Assembly: GCF_010211765.1 (NCBI RefSeq)
Contig: NZ_PDWO01000004.1
Coordinates: 1 to 64,000, forward strand
Direction of reading: 5' to 3'
Source of the DNA: Pseudoxanthomonas kaohsiungensis
GTDB lineage: Bacteria > Pseudomonadota > Gammaproteobacteria > Xanthomonadales > Xanthomonadaceae
DNA length: 64,000 bases
Position numbers and translations under genes: made by a program. Below the pieces are notes generated by a model, which made no database searches, was not told where the DNA came from, and saw nothing but the letters and a program-made list of their open reading frames with translations. Shown here piece by piece: positions 29,571 to 40,733 of the stretch; within the stretch, counting starts at the first letter, position 1; the number at the start of each line of letters is the position of its first letter.

Positions 29571-29689
29571 GCGCGCCGCCGATTGCCACCTTGCCGCCTG
29601 CACCGGGAGGCGCATGCATGCGCGTGGCCGGGTGTCGGCGCGGGCGCCATACGACTTCCGTCCGGGGTACCCGGGCGTACGGGGTGTGC

Positions 29690-29695
29690 GATAAT
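29690..29695 (+). promoter_or_regulatory. Candidate -10 element in the gltA leader
   Basis: The 303-bp gap between rpmE2 and gltA holds the terminator above and this GATAAT (5 of 6 to TATAAT), about 100 bp before the gltA start. No clear -35 hexamer is visible. The remainder of the gap shows nothing else recognisable. Confidence 0.35.
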
Positions 29696-29795
29696 TCCGA
29701 GGCTTCGCGGCGCTGCGCCGCGGACCCCCTCCCGCGAACGCACCCCGGCGCACCTGCGCCACGTGCCTCGCCTACCCCACAGAGGAGCGCACACC

Positions 29796-31085
29796 GTGTC
29801 CAATCTCGACCAGGTCACGTTGAATGCCGGCGACAAGTCGGTAGCCCTGCCGGTACTCAAGCCGACCCTGGGCAACGACTGCATCGACATTTCCAGGCTG
29901 ACCAGGGAAACCGGTCTCTTCACCTACGACTCCGGCTTCACCGCCACGGCGAGCTGCAAATCGGCCATCACCTACATCGACGGCGACAACGGCGTGCTGC
30001 TGTACCGCGGCTACCCGATCGAGCAGCTGGCCCAGCATTCCAGCTTCCTGGAAGTGGCCTACCTGCTGATGAACGGCGAGCTGCCCACCCAGGCCGAGTT
30101 CGCCAAGTTCGAGCATGAAGTCACGCATCACACGATGATGCACGAGTCCCTGAAGAACTTCCTGCAGGGCTTCAACTACGACGCACACCCGATGGCCATG
30201 CTGGCCGGCACGGTCGCCTCGCTGTCGGCGTTCTACCACGACACCCTGGACCTCAACGATCCGGAGCAGCGCCGCCAGGCCGCGATCCGCCTGATCGCCA
30301 AGGTGCCGACGCTGGCCGCCGCCGCCTACCGTTACTCGATCGGCTGGCCGTCGCGCTACCCGCGCAACAACCTCGACTACGTCAGCCGCTTCCTGCACAT
30401 GATGTTCGAGGTGCCCAGCGAGCCGCTGGAGCTGAACCCGGTCGTGGCCAAGGCGCTGGACCTGCTGTTCATCCTGCACGCCGACCACGAGCAGAACGCC
30501 TCCACCTCCACCGTCCGCCTGGTCGGTTCGACCGGCGCGAACCCGTACGCTTGCATCGCGGCCGGCATCACCGCGCTGTGGGGCCCGGCGCACGGCGGCG
30601 CCAACGAGGCGGTGCTGAAGATGCTCGAGGAGATCGGCACTCCCGACAACGTCGAGAGCGCCATCGCCAAGGCCAAGGACAAGGAGTCCGGCTTCCGCCT
30701 GATGGGCTTCGGCCACCGCGTCTACAAGAACTTCGACCCGCGCGCCAAGATCATCCGCGAGATGACCCACAAGGTGCTCGGCGAGCTGGGCGTCAACGAC
30801 CCGCTGCTGGAAGTGGCGATGAAGCTGGAAGAGGCCGCGCTGAAGGACGAGTACTTCATCCAGCGCAAGCTGTACCCGAACGTCGACTTCTACAGCGGCA
30901 TCATCTACAAGGCGCTGAAGATCCCGACCGAGATGTTCACGGTCATGTTCGCCATCGGCCGCACCGCCGGCTGGGTGGCGCACTGGCTGGAGCAGCAGGT
31001 CGACCCGGAAGCCAAGATCGGCCGCCCACGCCAGATCTACACCGGCCACGACGTGCGCGACTACAAGGGCATGGGCCAGCGCTGA
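29796..31085 (+). CDS. gltA: Citrate synthase, type II
   Basis: Condenses acetyl-CoA and oxaloacetate to citrate, the entry step of the TCA cycle. The 429-residue protein has the catalytic triad in place: His266 in [10 protein letters not shown], His307 in GFGHRVYKN and Asp364 in VDFYSGI, plus His231 in HADHEQNAS. The N-terminal domain with the [11 protein letters not shown] and [10 protein letters not shown] segments marks the NADH-sensitive hexameric type II of Gram-negatives. The start is GTG at 29796 with a strong GAGGAG eight bases upstream. It appears monocistronic, bounded by terminators on both sides. Confidence 0.97.
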   Translation: MSNLDQVTLNAGDKSVALPVLKPTLGNDCIDISRLTRETGLFTYDSGFTATASCKSAITYIDGDNGVLLYRGYPIEQLAQHSSFLEVAYLLMNGELPTQAEFAKFEHEVTHHTMMHESLKNFLQGFNYDAHPMAMLAGTVASLSAFYHDTLDLNDPEQRRQAAIRLIAKVPTLAAAAYRYSIGWPSRYPRNNLDYVSRFLHMMFEVPSEPLELNPVVAKALDLLFILHADHEQNASTSTVRLVGSTGANPYACIAAGITALWGPAHGGANEAVLKMLEEIGTPDNVESAIAKAKDKESGFRLMGFGHRVYKNFDPRAKIIREMTHKVLGELGVNDPLLEVAMKLEEAALKDEYFIQRKLYPNVDFYSGIIYKALKIPTEMFTVMFAIGRTAGWVAHWLEQQVDPEAKIGRPRQIYTGHDVRDYKGMGQR

Positions 31086-31110
31086 CCGCGCCGCTGTCCC
31101 GCGTCGACAG

Positions 31111-31140
31111 AACGCCCCGCTTGCGCGGGGCGTTTTCTTT
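31111..31140 (+). terminator. Rho-independent terminator of gltA
   Basis: aacgccccgc (31111-31120), loop ttgc, gcggggcgtt (31125-31134), then ttcttt. A strong hairpin plus U-tract 25 bp after the gltA stop. A fragment resembling a REP end (ccccgctctac, 31156-31166) follows. Confidence 0.92.
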
Positions 31141-31185
31141 TGCCCGGCGGTTGCACCCCGCTCTACGAAGGCGCGCGAACGCCGG

Positions 31186-31836
31186 TCAGGGCAGGCCGCC
31201 TTCGTAGCCGGCGATCTCGTCCTCGGCCAGCAGCTGCCGCAGTTGCGCCAGCGAGGCCCTGCGCATCGGCCGCTCATCCACCGACGACAGCGGCGCCTGC
31301 CGCAGGGCATGCAGGGGCAGGACGGTGATGTCGAAGGCCAGGTCCTCTGCGCTGAACACCCATACCGGCAGGTCGGCGCGGCGTTCGCGGTCCAGGCGCA
31401 GCTGGCGTTCGCGCGGTTCGGCGGGGATCCCGTGCTCGTCGAGGAAGCGCGCCACGGCATCGACGTCGTCGGTGTAGGCGTGCAGCAGCACCGGCGACGT
31501 CGAGTCGGCGGTGCCGTCGAGCACCGGTCCGACCAGCCGCGGCTCGAACGGCGCCAGGAACTCAAGGGCGCGCACCGCCGCCTCGCGCCGCTGGCGCAGC
31601 GCCCGGGCCTGGCCCTGTCCGAGAAAGATGCGCTGGTACTCGCGCAGGGCGTCTTCGATCTCGCGGTTGCGCGGCAGCGATGCATCGTCGTGGATGCCCA
31701 GGCGCGCGGCGGCCTTCAGCTTGGCCTGGTGGAAGTCGCGGATGCCGCCTTCGGCCATGAGCCGGGCGGCTTCGTGGGCAAGGCGGTGCCGGCGTTCGCG
31801 GGTGCGGGTCTCGGCATGCTGGCGGGCGCGGTGCAT
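31186..31836 (-). CDS. Conserved protein of unknown function
   Basis: A 216-residue soluble protein with no signal peptide. The first 60 residues are highly basic and helical (RARQHAETRTRERRHRLAHEAARLMAEGG), followed by an IRDFHQAKLKAAARLGIHDDASLP segment typical of a conserved Xanthomonadaceae protein. The second half alternates strands and helices (VLLHAYTDDVDAVARFLDEHGIP, LPVWVFSAEDLAFDITVLPL). I do not recognise a catalytic motif and do not assign a function. The ATG at 31836 follows the mrcA stop by 86 bp on the same strand, with a stem-loop between, so it may be separately transcribed. It converges on gltA. Confidence 0.75.
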   Translation of the reverse strand: MHRARQHAETRTRERRHRLAHEAARLMAEGGIRDFHQAKLKAAARLGIHDDASLPRNREIEDALREYQRIFLGQGQARALRQRREAAVRALEFLAPFEPRLVGPVLDGTADSTSPVLLHAYTDDVDAVARFLDEHGIPAEPRERQLRLDRERRADLPVWVFSAEDLAFDITVLPLHALRQAPLSSVDERPMRRASLAQLRQLLAEDEIAGYEGGLP

Positions 31837-31872
31837 GTCGACACTCCAGGCGGGGCGTGGAGCGACTCTACC

Positions 31873-31908
31873 GCATCGGCGTGAGGGTTCAATCACCCAC
31901 GCCGATGC
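31873..31908 (-). terminator. Stem-loop downstream of mrcA
   Basis: Perfect 11-bp arms gcatcggcgtg (31873-31883) and cacgccgatgc (31898-31908) with a 14-nt loop, 14 bp after the mrcA stop on the minus strand. No U-tract follows, so termination is plausible but unproven. Confidence 0.5.
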
Positions 31909-31922
31909 GCATCCCGACGACC

Positions 31923-34388
31923 TCAAAAGATGTCGAACGCTTCCTCGTCGCTCTGCTCGGGTCCCAGGAAGTCGAGGTTGTTGCGCATGCGCTCGAGGTC
32001 TTCGACCTTCACGTACTCGGCCAGGCCGCCGCCCTCGGTCGACATGTGCCCGGCGTTGTCGACGTACACGCGGACCATGCCGGCCGGCGGCTCGTTGGCG
32101 GCGATCGGCTGGTCCTTGAGCGCCACCCGCATGTAGTCGATCCAGATCGGCAGGGCGGCCTTGCCGCCGTATTCGCGGTAGCCGAGGGACTGGAAGTCGT
32201 CGCGGCCGACCCACACGGTGGTCGCCAGCGGACCGCCGAAACCGGAAAACCACGCGTCGCGGTGGTCGTTGGTCGAACCGGTCTTGCCGCCCACATCCTC
32301 GCGCTCGAGCACCTTCGCCGCGGTGCCGGTGCCGCGCTGGACCACGTCGCGCATCATCGACACCAGCTGGTAGGCGGAGCGTTCGTCGATCGCGCGGGGG
32401 GCGACCTTCCCGGACGGCGGCGGGGCGGCGGGTTTCGCGTCGGCCACGACGGCCTCGCTGGAAGGGGTCTGCGCCGGCGGGGAGGCGGGCGCGGCCGCAC
32501 CGAAGTTGAACCCGTCGACGACCTGCGGCTGGCTCGGCGCGGTACCGTTGGCCGCGATCGCGCCGCAGCTGCGGCAGGCGACCGCCGGGTCCTCCTTGAA
32601 CAGCAACTCGCCGTTGCGGTCCCGGACCTCGTCGATGAACCAGGGGGTCACGCGCGAACCGCCATTGGCGAACACGGCATAGCCGCGGGCGATCGAGAGC
32701 GGGGTCAGCGAGGCGGTCCCCAGCGACATGGACAGGTTGGGCGGGAGTTCGGCCTCGTCGAAGCCGAACTGGGCGATGTAGGTGCGGGCGAAGTTGACCC
32801 CGATCGCGTCGAGCAGCCGCACCGAGACCAGGTTGCGTGACTGCACCAGCGCTTCGCGCAGGCGCATGGGGCCCTTGAAGCCGCCGCCGTCGTTCTGCGG
32901 CGACCAGGTGTTGCCGCGGCGGTCGCGGAACACCACCGGAGCGTCGAGCACGATCGAGGCCGGGTTGAAGCCCTTCTCGAACGCGGCCGAATAGACGAAC
33001 GGCTTGAAGCTGGAGCCCGGCTGGCGACGTGCCTGGGTGGCGCGGTTGAACTTGTTGCCGGCGAAGCTGTAGCCGCCGACCAGCGCACGCAGGGCGCCGT
33101 TGTTGGCGTCGAGCGAGACCAGCGCGGACTGGCCGCGCGGCACCTGGTCGAGCAGGAACTCGCCTTCCTTCTCGCCGCGGCGGACCCGCACCACGTCGCC
33201 GCGCTTGAGCAGCGCGGCCGGGTTCTTGCCCGTCCAGCGGGCGGCGGAGGCGGGCAGGGTGACGCTGCTGGCGTCCGCCAGCACCACCCGGGCGCTGCCG
33301 TCGGTGGCGGTGCCGGCGACGATCGCTGGCAGGAGTTCGGCCTGGGACGGGGTGCCGGCCAGGGCCTTGGCCAGGGTGGCATCGTCGGCATCGGCGGCCA
33401 CTTCGGCCTGGCGCTCCACTCCGTGCCAGCCATGCCGGTGGTCGTACAGGTGCAGGCCGTCGCGGACGGCCTTGTCGGCGGCCGCCTGCAGGTCCGGCAG
33501 GATGGTGGTGGTCACCTGGTAGCCGCGGGTGACCGCCTCCGGACCGTAGCGGGCGATCATTTCCTGGCGGACCATCTCGGCCACGTAAGGGGCCGAGACC
33601 TGCACCGGCGGCTCGTGCGGGGCGGCGTGCATCGGCACCGCCTTGGCCGCGGCCGCCTCGGCGGCGCTGACGAAGCCCAGCTCGGCCATGCGGTCGAGGA
33701 TGTAGTCGCGGCGGATCCGGGCGCGCTCGGGATTGCTGATCGGGTTGCCGCTGGACGGGAACTTGGGGATGCCGGCCAGCGAGGCCATCTCGTCCAGCGA
33801 CAGGTCCTCCAGCTTCTTGCCGTAGTAGTACTCGGCGGCCGCGGCCACGCCGTAGGACCGGTTGCCGAAGAAGCTCTTGTTGAGGTACAGGGCCAGGATC
33901 TCGTCCTTGCTCAGCGCGCGCTCCATCTTCCTGGCCAGCAGCATCTCGGCCAGCTTGCGCTGGTAGCTGTACTCCGGGCTGAGGAAGAACTGGCGCGCCA
34001 CCTGCTGGGTGATGGTCGAGCCGCCCGGGACGCGCTTGCCGTCGGTGGTCGCCAGCAGCCACACCGCGCGGGCCACGCCCTTGTAGTCGACCCCGCCGTG
34101 CTCGTAGAAGCGCGCATCCTCGATGGCGATGAAGGCCTGGCGCAGGCGCTCGGGCACCTGCTCGATGGCGACCGGGTAACGGCGGTTCTCGCCGAAGACG
34201 GCCATGAGCCTGCCGTCGGCGGAGTAGACGTAGAGGGGCTCCTGCATCTCCACTTCGCGCAGGGACTCCACCTCGGGAAGCCGCGAGGAGAGCACCACGT
34301 AGAGGGTTCCCAGGCCGATGGCGGCCAGCAGGGCCAGGCCTGCGGAGGCGATCAGCGCCCAGCGCAGGAGGCGGCGGAGACGGGGCAT
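31923..34388 (-). CDS. mrcA: Penicillin-binding protein 1A (transglycosylase/transpeptidase)
   Basis: A bifunctional class A PBP that polymerises and cross-links peptidoglycan. The 821-residue protein has one N-terminal membrane anchor (about 9-33). The GT51 domain carries the catalytic Glu90 in EDARFYEH and [14 protein letters not shown]. The transpeptidase domain has the SxxK nucleophile Ser459 in SSFK, then SRN and KTGS. A Pro/Ala-rich insertion ([13 protein letters not shown] to PPPSG) precedes the KTG motif. The ATG at 34388 is chosen because the anchor follows directly. It is divergent from pilM, the arrangement conserved in Pseudomonas and Xanthomonas. A -10-like TATACT lies at 34430-34425 on the minus strand. 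Confidence 0.96.
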   Translation of the reverse strand: MPRLRRLLRWALIASAGLALLAAIGLGTLYVVLSSRLPEVESLREVEMQEPLYVYSADGRLMAVFGENRRYPVAIEQVPERLRQAFIAIEDARFYEHGGVDYKGVARAVWLLATTDGKRVPGGSTITQQVARQFFLSPEYSYQRKLAEMLLARKMERALSKDEILALYLNKSFFGNRSYGVAAAAEYYYGKKLEDLSLDEMASLAGIPKFPSSGNPISNPERARIRRDYILDRMAELGFVSAAEAAAAKAVPMHAAPHEPPVQVSAPYVAEMVRQEMIARYGPEAVTRGYQVTTTILPDLQAAADKAVRDGLHLYDHRHGWHGVERQAEVAADADDATLAKALAGTPSQAELLPAIVAGTATDGSARVVLADASSVTLPASAARWTGKNPAALLKRGDVVRVRRGEKEGEFLLDQVPRGQSALVSLDANNGALRALVGGYSFAGNKFNRATQARRQPGSSFKPFVYSAAFEKGFNPASIVLDAPVVFRDRRGNTWSPQNDGGGFKGPMRLREALVQSRNLVSVRLLDAIGVNFARTYIAQFGFDEAELPPNLSMSLGTASLTPLSIARGYAVFANGGSRVTPWFIDEVRDRNGELLFKEDPAVACRSCGAIAANGTAPSQPQVVDGFNFGAAAPASPPAQTPSSEAVVADAKPAAPPPSGKVAPRAIDERSAYQLVSMMRDVVQRGTGTAAKVLEREDVGGKTGSTNDHRDAWFSGFGGPLATTVWVGRDDFQSLGYREYGGKAALPIWIDYMRVALKDQPIAANEPPAGMVRVYVDNAGHMSTEGGGLAEYVKVEDLERMRNNLDFLGPEQSDEEAFDIF

Positions 34389-34529
34389 CGAGAAGGGATC
34401 CGATTGCAGATTTCGCGGCCGCAGAGTATAGATTAGCCAGGGACAAGGGCAGGGGGTGTCCCGGGGAACAGCAAGGGGGCAGGGGTCAATACCACCCGTG
34501 ACAGGCATCCCAGCCTGCGCAAGGGGGTG

Positions 34530-34559
34530 TTGCCAAGCCTGAAAAAACCGTTATCTAAT
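34530..34559 (+). promoter_or_regulatory. Sigma-70-like promoter of pilMNOPQ
   Basis: TTGCCA (34530-34535) and TCTAAT (34554-34559), each matching consensus at 5 of 6 positions, are separated by 18 bp and lie 49 bp before the pilM start. This is the best promoter in the 220-bp gap between mrcA and pilM. Confidence 0.6.
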
Positions 34560-34575
34560 GCGCGGGCACAGGTAG

Positions 34576-35666
<1,091 letters not shown>

Positions 35667-35667
<1 letters not shown>

Positions 35668-36440
35668 TGGCACGGATCAATCTTCTGCCGTGGCGCGCCG
35701 AGCGCCGCAAGCAGCGCCAGCGGGAGTTCCAGGGCATGCTCGGCCTGGCCGCGCTCGCCGGCGTCCTGCTCTCGTTCCTGGTCTGGTTCTACTTCACCCA
35801 GCAGATCAGCGGCCAGCACGAGCGCAACAGCTTCCTGCAGGCCGAGATCGCCAAGGTCAAGCTGCAGAACGAGGAGATCAAGGAGCTCGACGCCAAGAAG
35901 GATCGCCTGCTGGCGCGCAAGAAGGTGATCGAGGAGCTGCAGGCCAACCGCTCGCAGATGGTCCACCTGTTCGATTCGCTGGTGCGCACCATCCCGGATG
36001 GGGTGACGCTCAACAACATCAAGCAGGAAGGCGAGATCCTCACCTTGCAGGGCAGCGCGCAGTCCAACGCGCGGGTCAGCGCCTACATGCGCAACCTCGA
36101 GGTTTCCGGCTGGATGACCAAGCCGGATCTTTCGATCATCGAGGTCAAGAAGGACGACAAGAACGCGCCTGTGGCCACCAGCGCCAGCCGGACCCTGCCC
36201 TATTCCTTCAGCCTCAAGGTGCAGCTGGCCAACCCGAACGCGGCCACGGCGGAGGGGGCGGTGCCCGCCACGGGCGAGGCAGCGGTGGACGGTGCGCCGG
36301 CACCCGCCGCCGCACCTGCAGCGGCGCCGGCCGCCACGCCGGCGAGCGCGCCTGAAACAGCGCCCGCCACGCCCGCCACGCCCGCCGACACGACACAGCC
36401 GCAACCGGCCGCGCAGACCGAGGGGAGGCCGGCGTCATGA
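35667..36440 (+). CDS. pilN: Type IV pilus assembly protein PilN
   Basis: An inner-membrane protein linking cytoplasmic PilM to periplasmic PilO. It begins with the PilM-binding motif MARINLLPWR, has one membrane helix (about 24-44), then a coiled-coil (about 47-100) and a ferredoxin-like domain (about 105-190). After residue 195 comes an extended Ala/Pro/Thr tail (about 60 residues) that makes it longer (257 aa) than typical PilN (about 200). The ATG overlaps the pilM stop by one base, and its TGA overlaps the pilO ATG as ATGA, so the set is translationally coupled. Confidence 0.95.
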
Positions 36441-37135
36441 GCCAGAAGAAGAAAGTCAAGATCAGCGACCTGGATTTCAACAATATCGGCGGCTGGCCGC
36501 AGCAGGCGAAGATCGTCTTCTGCGTGCTGCTGGCGCTGTTCATCCTGATCATGTCCTACCTGTTGCTGATCCGCGGCAAGGTCGAGGAGCTGCGTGGCCT
36601 GGAGAGCCAGGAATCGACGCTGCGCAAGGAGTTCGAGGACGAGCAGGGCAAGGCTGCCAACCTGGAGCCGCTGCGCCAGCAGCTGGCGCAGATGGAACAG
36701 GTGCTGCAGCAGATGCTCCGGCAGCTGCCGAGCAAGACCGAGATGCCCGACCTCATCATCGACATCTCGCAGACCGCGCTGTCCTCCGGCCTGGCCAACG
36801 AGCTGTTCCAGCCGGGACCGGAAACGCCCAAGGAGTTCTACGCGGAGAAGCCGATCGCACTGCGGATGGTCGGCAACTACCACCAGTTCGGCGCCTTCGT
36901 CAGCGGCGTGGCTTCGCTGCCGCGCGTGGTGATCCTGACCATGCACGATATCCAGCTGCAGCCGAAGGATGGCAAGGCGATCACCCGTGGCGGTGCGCTG
37001 GAACTGTCCGGTACGGTGAAGACGTACCGTTACCTGGACGAACTTGAAATCGCAGAGCAGGAAAAGGCGGCCCAGCAGGCGGCGGGCGCCAATGGCAATA
37101 GCGGTGCGGGTGCCAACACCGGAGGCGGCGCATGA
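36437..37135 (+). CDS. pilO: Type IV pilus assembly protein PilO
   Basis: PilO pairs with PilN to form the inner-membrane alignment subcomplex. The 232-residue protein has a short cytoplasmic N-terminus with Lys cluster, one membrane helix (about 25-45), a coiled-coil (about 47-90) and the PilO fold with LPSKTEMPDLIIDISQTALSSGL and FYAEKPIALRMVGNYHQFGAF. The last 20 residues are Gly/Asn/Ala-rich. ATGA overlaps tie it to pilN upstream and pilP downstream. Confidence 0.95.
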   Translation: MSQKKKVKISDLDFNNIGGWPQQAKIVFCVLLALFILIMSYLLLIRGKVEELRGLESQESTLRKEFEDEQGKAANLEPLRQQLAQMEQVLQQMLRQLPSKTEMPDLIIDISQTALSSGLANELFQPGPETPKEFYAEKPIALRMVGNYHQFGAFVSGVASLPRVVILTMHDIQLQPKDGKAITRGGALELSGTVKTYRYLDELEIAEQEKAAQQAAGANGNSGAGANTGGGA

Positions 37136-37683
37136 GCATGGAGCGGAACCGTGGTAACCATGCGCTTCGCTGGCTGGGGGCCGGAATGCTCGTGCTCGCA
37201 CTGGGGGCCTGCGGCCGCGGCGTGACCAGCACGCCGGGCGAAGCCCCCAACCTCGAGAAGTGGGTTGCGGACGTGCGCGCGCGTCCGGCGCCGCCACTCG
37301 ATCCCTTGCCGGTGATGCAGCAGTTCGAGACTTTCGAGTACGCCGCACAGGACTTGCGCGATCCGTTCAGCGACGCCTGGGCCAATCCCGATGGCGGCTC
37401 GGGCCTGCGCCCGGATCCGAACCGGCGCAAGGAACCGCTTGAACAGTACCCGCTGGACAGCCTGGACATGGTGGGCACGATCGGTGCCGGCGGTGGGCTG
37501 GTCGCGCTGGTAATGGCGCCGGACCGGGTGACCCACCGGATCCGTCCGGGCGCCTACCTGGGGCAAAGCGACGGTCGCGTGACCTCGATCGCCGAGGACA
37601 AGATCGAACTGGTTGAACTGGTGCCCGATGGTGCGGGCGGCTGGCTGGAACGTCCGGCCTCCATCGCGCTCGAAGATCAATGA
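37132..37683 (+). CDS. pilP: Type IV pilus assembly lipoprotein PilP
   Basis: An inner-membrane lipoprotein that bridges PilNO to the secretin PilQ. The signal peptide ends in the lipobox LGAC with Cys27. The PilP domain follows: FEYAAQDLRDPFSD, the linker with PNRRKEPLEQYPLDSLDMVGTI, and a beta-barrel to the end. Length 183 is typical. A second in-frame ATG six bases later (MERN) is an equally possible start; the first gives the ATGA overlap with pilO. Confidence 0.95.
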   Translation: MSMERNRGNHALRWLGAGMLVLALGACGRGVTSTPGEAPNLEKWVADVRARPAPPLDPLPVMQQFETFEYAAQDLRDPFSDAWANPDGGSGLRPDPNRRKEPLEQYPLDSLDMVGTIGAGGGLVALVMAPDRVTHRIRPGAYLGQSDGRVTSIAEDKIELVELVPDGAGGWLERPASIALEDQ

Positions 37684-37698
37684 TTAGGGGATAGCACG

Positions 37699-39627
37699 AT
37701 GACCTTTTCCAATGCCCAGAGCCTGAGCAGCGCCCGGCGCCCGGCAATCATGCGGGCCTGCGGCCTGGGGCTCGCGCTTGCCCTGGCTGCACCCTGCCTG
37801 GCCGCCGCCGCCAATCCAGCGGCCCAGCCCGCCGCCGCGACCGCCAAGTCGAAGGTGGCCCAGATCGACTTCAAGCGCGGCGACGGCGGCGCGGGACGGC
37901 TGATCCTGCGCTTCGACGGCGAGGGCGCCGCACCGGACCTGCGCAACCAGGACGGCAGCGTCGTGGTCGACGTGGCCAACGCCACGCTGCCGGCCGACCT
38001 GCAGCGGCCGCTCAATGTGGTCGACTTCGCCACCCCGGTCCAGCGCATCGATGCCAAGTCCTACGGCGGCGGTACCCAGCTGGTGCTGAGCACCCGCGGC
38101 GAGTACGAGTCGCTGGCCTACCAGACCGGCAACGAATACGTGGTCGAGATCACGCCGCGTACCTCTACCGCGGCAGTGGGCGCGGTGAGCGGTCCGGGGG
38201 TGAGCAGCGCCCAGGCCAGGCTTGCCAAGCAGGGCTACTCCGGTCGCCCGGTGACGTTCAACTTCCAGGACGTGCCGGTGCGCACGGTCCTGCAGCTGAT
38301 CGCCGAGGAATCCAACCTCAACATCGTCGCGTCCGACACGGTGACCGGCAACGTGACCCTGCGCCTGGTCAACGTGCCCTGGGACCAGGCCATGGATATC
38401 GTCCTGCGCGCCAAGGGCCTGGACAAGCGCCGCGACGGCAGCGTCATCTGGGTGGCGCCACAGCCGGAGCTGGCCGCGTTCGAGAAGGCCAAGGAAGATG
38501 CACGCATCGACCTCGAAAACCGCGTCGACCTGGTTACCGACTACATCCAGATCAACTACCACAACGCCGCGGCGATCTTCAAAGCGCTGACCGAGGCCAA
38601 GGGCATCGGCAACCAGGGCAGCGGCGGCGGTGGCGGCGGCAACGACCAGGAGAACGGCTTCCTCTCGCCGCGCGGCCGCATCGTCGCCGACGAGCGCACC
38701 AATACGCTGATGATCAGCGACATCCCGAAGAAGGTCGCGCAGATGCGCGAGCTGATCAACGTGATCGACCGGCCGGTCGACCAGGTGCTGATCGAGAGCC
38801 GCATCGTCATCGCCACCGATTCGTTCGCCCGCGACCTGGGCGCCCGCTTCGGCGTGCAGGGCCGCGAGATCGGCAACAACACCCGCGTCATCAGTGGTTC
38901 GCTCGAGAACAACGTCAACATCATCCAGAACGGCGAGTACGAGATCCCCGGTGGCCTGAACTTCGACCTGCCGGCAACCACCGCCAGTGGCATGAACGTC
39001 GGCGCGCTGGCGTACACGCTGCTCGGCGCGAACTTCGCCATCGACATCGAGCTGTCCGCGCTGCAGCAGGAAGGTCGCGGTGAAGTGCTCTCCAACCCGC
39101 GCGTGGTGACCTCCAACCAGCGCGAGGCGGTCATCCGCCAGGGCCGCGAGGTCGGTTACGTCACCCTGACCGGTGGCGGCAACCAGGCGTTCCCGACCCC
39201 GACGGTCGAGTTCAAGGACGTCGTGCTCGAACTGAAGGTCACCCCGACCATCACCAACGACGACCGCGTGTTCATGGCCGTCCACGTGACCAAGGACGAG
39301 GTGCTGCGCTTCATCGACACCAGCATCGGCCAGGTCCCGGAAATCGCCACCCGCGAGATCAACACCGCGGTGCTGGTGGACGACGGCCAGACCGTGGTGA
39401 TCGGCGGCGTCTACGAGTTCACCGACGCCAACAGCGTGGCCAAGGTGCCGTTCCTGGGCAACGTGCCGTTCCTGGGTGCGTTCTTCAAGAAGACCAGCCG
39501 CAGCAAGGACAAGGCCGAACTGCTGATCTTCCTGACCCCGAAGGTCATGCGGGTCGAGAAGCGCGGTGGGATGACGCAGGCGGTGCCGCAGGTCGAGATG
39601 CCGCAGGCGCGGCAGCCGCGCGGATAG
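37699..39627 (+). CDS. pilQ: Type IV pilus secretin PilQ
   Basis: PilQ forms the outer-membrane channel for pilus passage. The 642-residue protein has a signal peptide (about 1-37), one AMIN peptidoglycan-binding domain (about 50-145), a secretin/TonB short N-terminal domain (VTFNFQDVPVRTVLQLIAEESNLNIVAS), a secretin N1 domain interrupted by a Gly-rich stretch (GSGGGGGGN near 308), and the secretin core (about 400-630) with VLSNPRVVTSNQ and VPFLGNVPFLGAFFK. AGGGGAT precedes the ATG; the 15-bp gap from pilP fits one operon. A clear terminator ends the operon. Confidence 0.96.
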   Translation: MTFSNAQSLSSARRPAIMRACGLGLALALAAPCLAAAANPAAQPAAATAKSKVAQIDFKRGDGGAGRLILRFDGEGAAPDLRNQDGSVVVDVANATLPADLQRPLNVVDFATPVQRIDAKSYGGGTQLVLSTRGEYESLAYQTGNEYVVEITPRTSTAAVGAVSGPGVSSAQARLAKQGYSGRPVTFNFQDVPVRTVLQLIAEESNLNIVASDTVTGNVTLRLVNVPWDQAMDIVLRAKGLDKRRDGSVIWVAPQPELAAFEKAKEDARIDLENRVDLVTDYIQINYHNAAAIFKALTEAKGIGNQGSGGGGGGNDQENGFLSPRGRIVADERTNTLMISDIPKKVAQMRELINVIDRPVDQVLIESRIVIATDSFARDLGARFGVQGREIGNNTRVISGSLENNVNIIQNGEYEIPGGLNFDLPATTASGMNVGALAYTLLGANFAIDIELSALQQEGRGEVLSNPRVVTSNQREAVIRQGREVGYVTLTGGGNQAFPTPTVEFKDVVLELKVTPTITNDDRVFMAVHVTKDEVLRFIDTSIGQVPEIATREINTAVLVDDGQTVVIGGVYEFTDANSVAKVPFLGNVPFLGAFFKKTSRSKDKAELLIFLTPKVMRVEKRGGMTQAVPQVEMPQARQPRG

Positions 39628-39629
39628 GG

Positions 39630-39655
39630 AACGGGGCCTTCGGGCCCCGTTTCAC
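39630..39655 (+). terminator. Rho-independent terminator of pilMNOPQ
   Basis: aacggggcc (39630-39638), UUCG loop, ggccccgtt (39643-39651), then tcac. The very stable UUCG tetraloop hairpin directly follows the pilQ stop; the U-tract is short. Confidence 0.85.
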
Positions 39656-39725
39656 GTTCCGGGGTCCGGTTTTCGGAGCCCGGCGCCGGGAACCACAGGC
39701 CTGCCGGATCGGTCAGAATCGGGGC

Positions 39726-40733
39726 ATGGATACTCTCGACGCTGCTTCCAGTCCCGTCGCCGGCTCCGGCCCGCATGCGGCCTTCCTCCGTCTGCGTGAC
39801 CAGCTCTCGGCGGAAATTGTCGGCCAGTCCGCCCTGGTCGAGCGCCTGCTCGTCGCGTTGCTGGCCGACGGCCACCTGCTGGTCGAAGGCGCTCCCGGCC
39901 TGGCCAAGACGACCGCGATCCGCACGCTGGCCGCACACCTGGACGCGGAGTTCGCCCGCGTCCAGTTCACCCCCGACCTGCTGCCGGCCGACCTGACCGG
40001 CACCGAAGTCTGGCGGCCCCAGGAGGGACGCTTCGAGTTCCAGCCAGGCCCCGTCTTCCACCCGCTGCTGCTGGCCGACGAGATCAACCGCGCGCCGGCC
40101 AAGGTCCAGTCCGCGCTGCTGGAGGCGATGGGGGAGCGGCAGGTGACCGTGGGGCGCCACACCTACGCGCTGCCGCCGCTGTTCCTGGTGATGGCCACGC
40201 AGAACCCGATCGAACAGGAAGGCACGTTCCCGCTGCCCGAAGCGCAGCTGGACCGGTTCCTCATGCACGTGCGCATCGGCTATCCGGATGCGGGCATGGA
40301 GGCGGAGATCCTGCGGCTGGCGCGCGAGCGCGCGCGGCAGACGCTGCAGGCCCCGCCGCCGCCGATCGAACGCATGCCGCAGGCGCAGGTGTTCGCCGCG
40401 CGCGAGCAGGTCCTCGACCTGCACGTGGCGCCGGCCCTGGAACGCTACCTGGTCGAACTGGTCCTCGCGTCCCGCGACGCTTCCCGCTACGACGCCGCGC
40501 TCGGCCGGCGCATCGCCTGGGGCGCAAGCCCGCGGGGCTCGATCGCGCTGGAACGTTGCGCGCGCGCCAGAGCCTGGCTGGCCGGACGCGACTACGTCAC
40601 CCCGGACGACATCCGCGCCATGGCACCGGACGTGCTGCGCCATCGCGTGCTGCCCAGCTACGAGGCGCTGGCCGAGGGCTGGGATGGCGACCGCCTGGTG
40701 GCCGCGCTGCTGGAACGGGTGCCGCCGCCGTGA
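39726..40733 (+). CDS. MoxR-family AAA+ ATPase
   Basis: MoxR ATPases act as chaperones, often with von Willebrand A proteins encoded next door. The 335-residue protein has Walker A GAPGLAKT (55-62), Walker B LLLADEINRAP with sensor region MATQNPIEQEGTFPLPEAQLDRF, and the C-terminal lid with VTPDDIRAMAPDVLRHR. It opens a six-gene run with moxR-DUF58-DUF4381-vWA-vWA/TPR-BatD order, the Bat (Bacteroides aerotolerance-like) arrangement. The TGA overlaps the GTG of the next gene as GTGA. Confidence 0.93.
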   Translation: MDTLDAASSPVAGSGPHAAFLRLRDQLSAEIVGQSALVERLLVALLADGHLLVEGAPGLAKTTAIRTLAAHLDAEFARVQFTPDLLPADLTGTEVWRPQEGRFEFQPGPVFHPLLLADEINRAPAKVQSALLEAMGERQVTVGRHTYALPPLFLVMATQNPIEQEGTFPLPEAQLDRFLMHVRIGYPDAGMEAEILRLARERARQTLQAPPPPIERMPQAQVFAAREQVLDLHVAPALERYLVELVLASRDASRYDAALGRRIAWGASPRGSIALERCARARAWLAGRDYVTPDDIRAMAPDVLRHRVLPSYEALAEGWDGDRLVAALLERVPPP

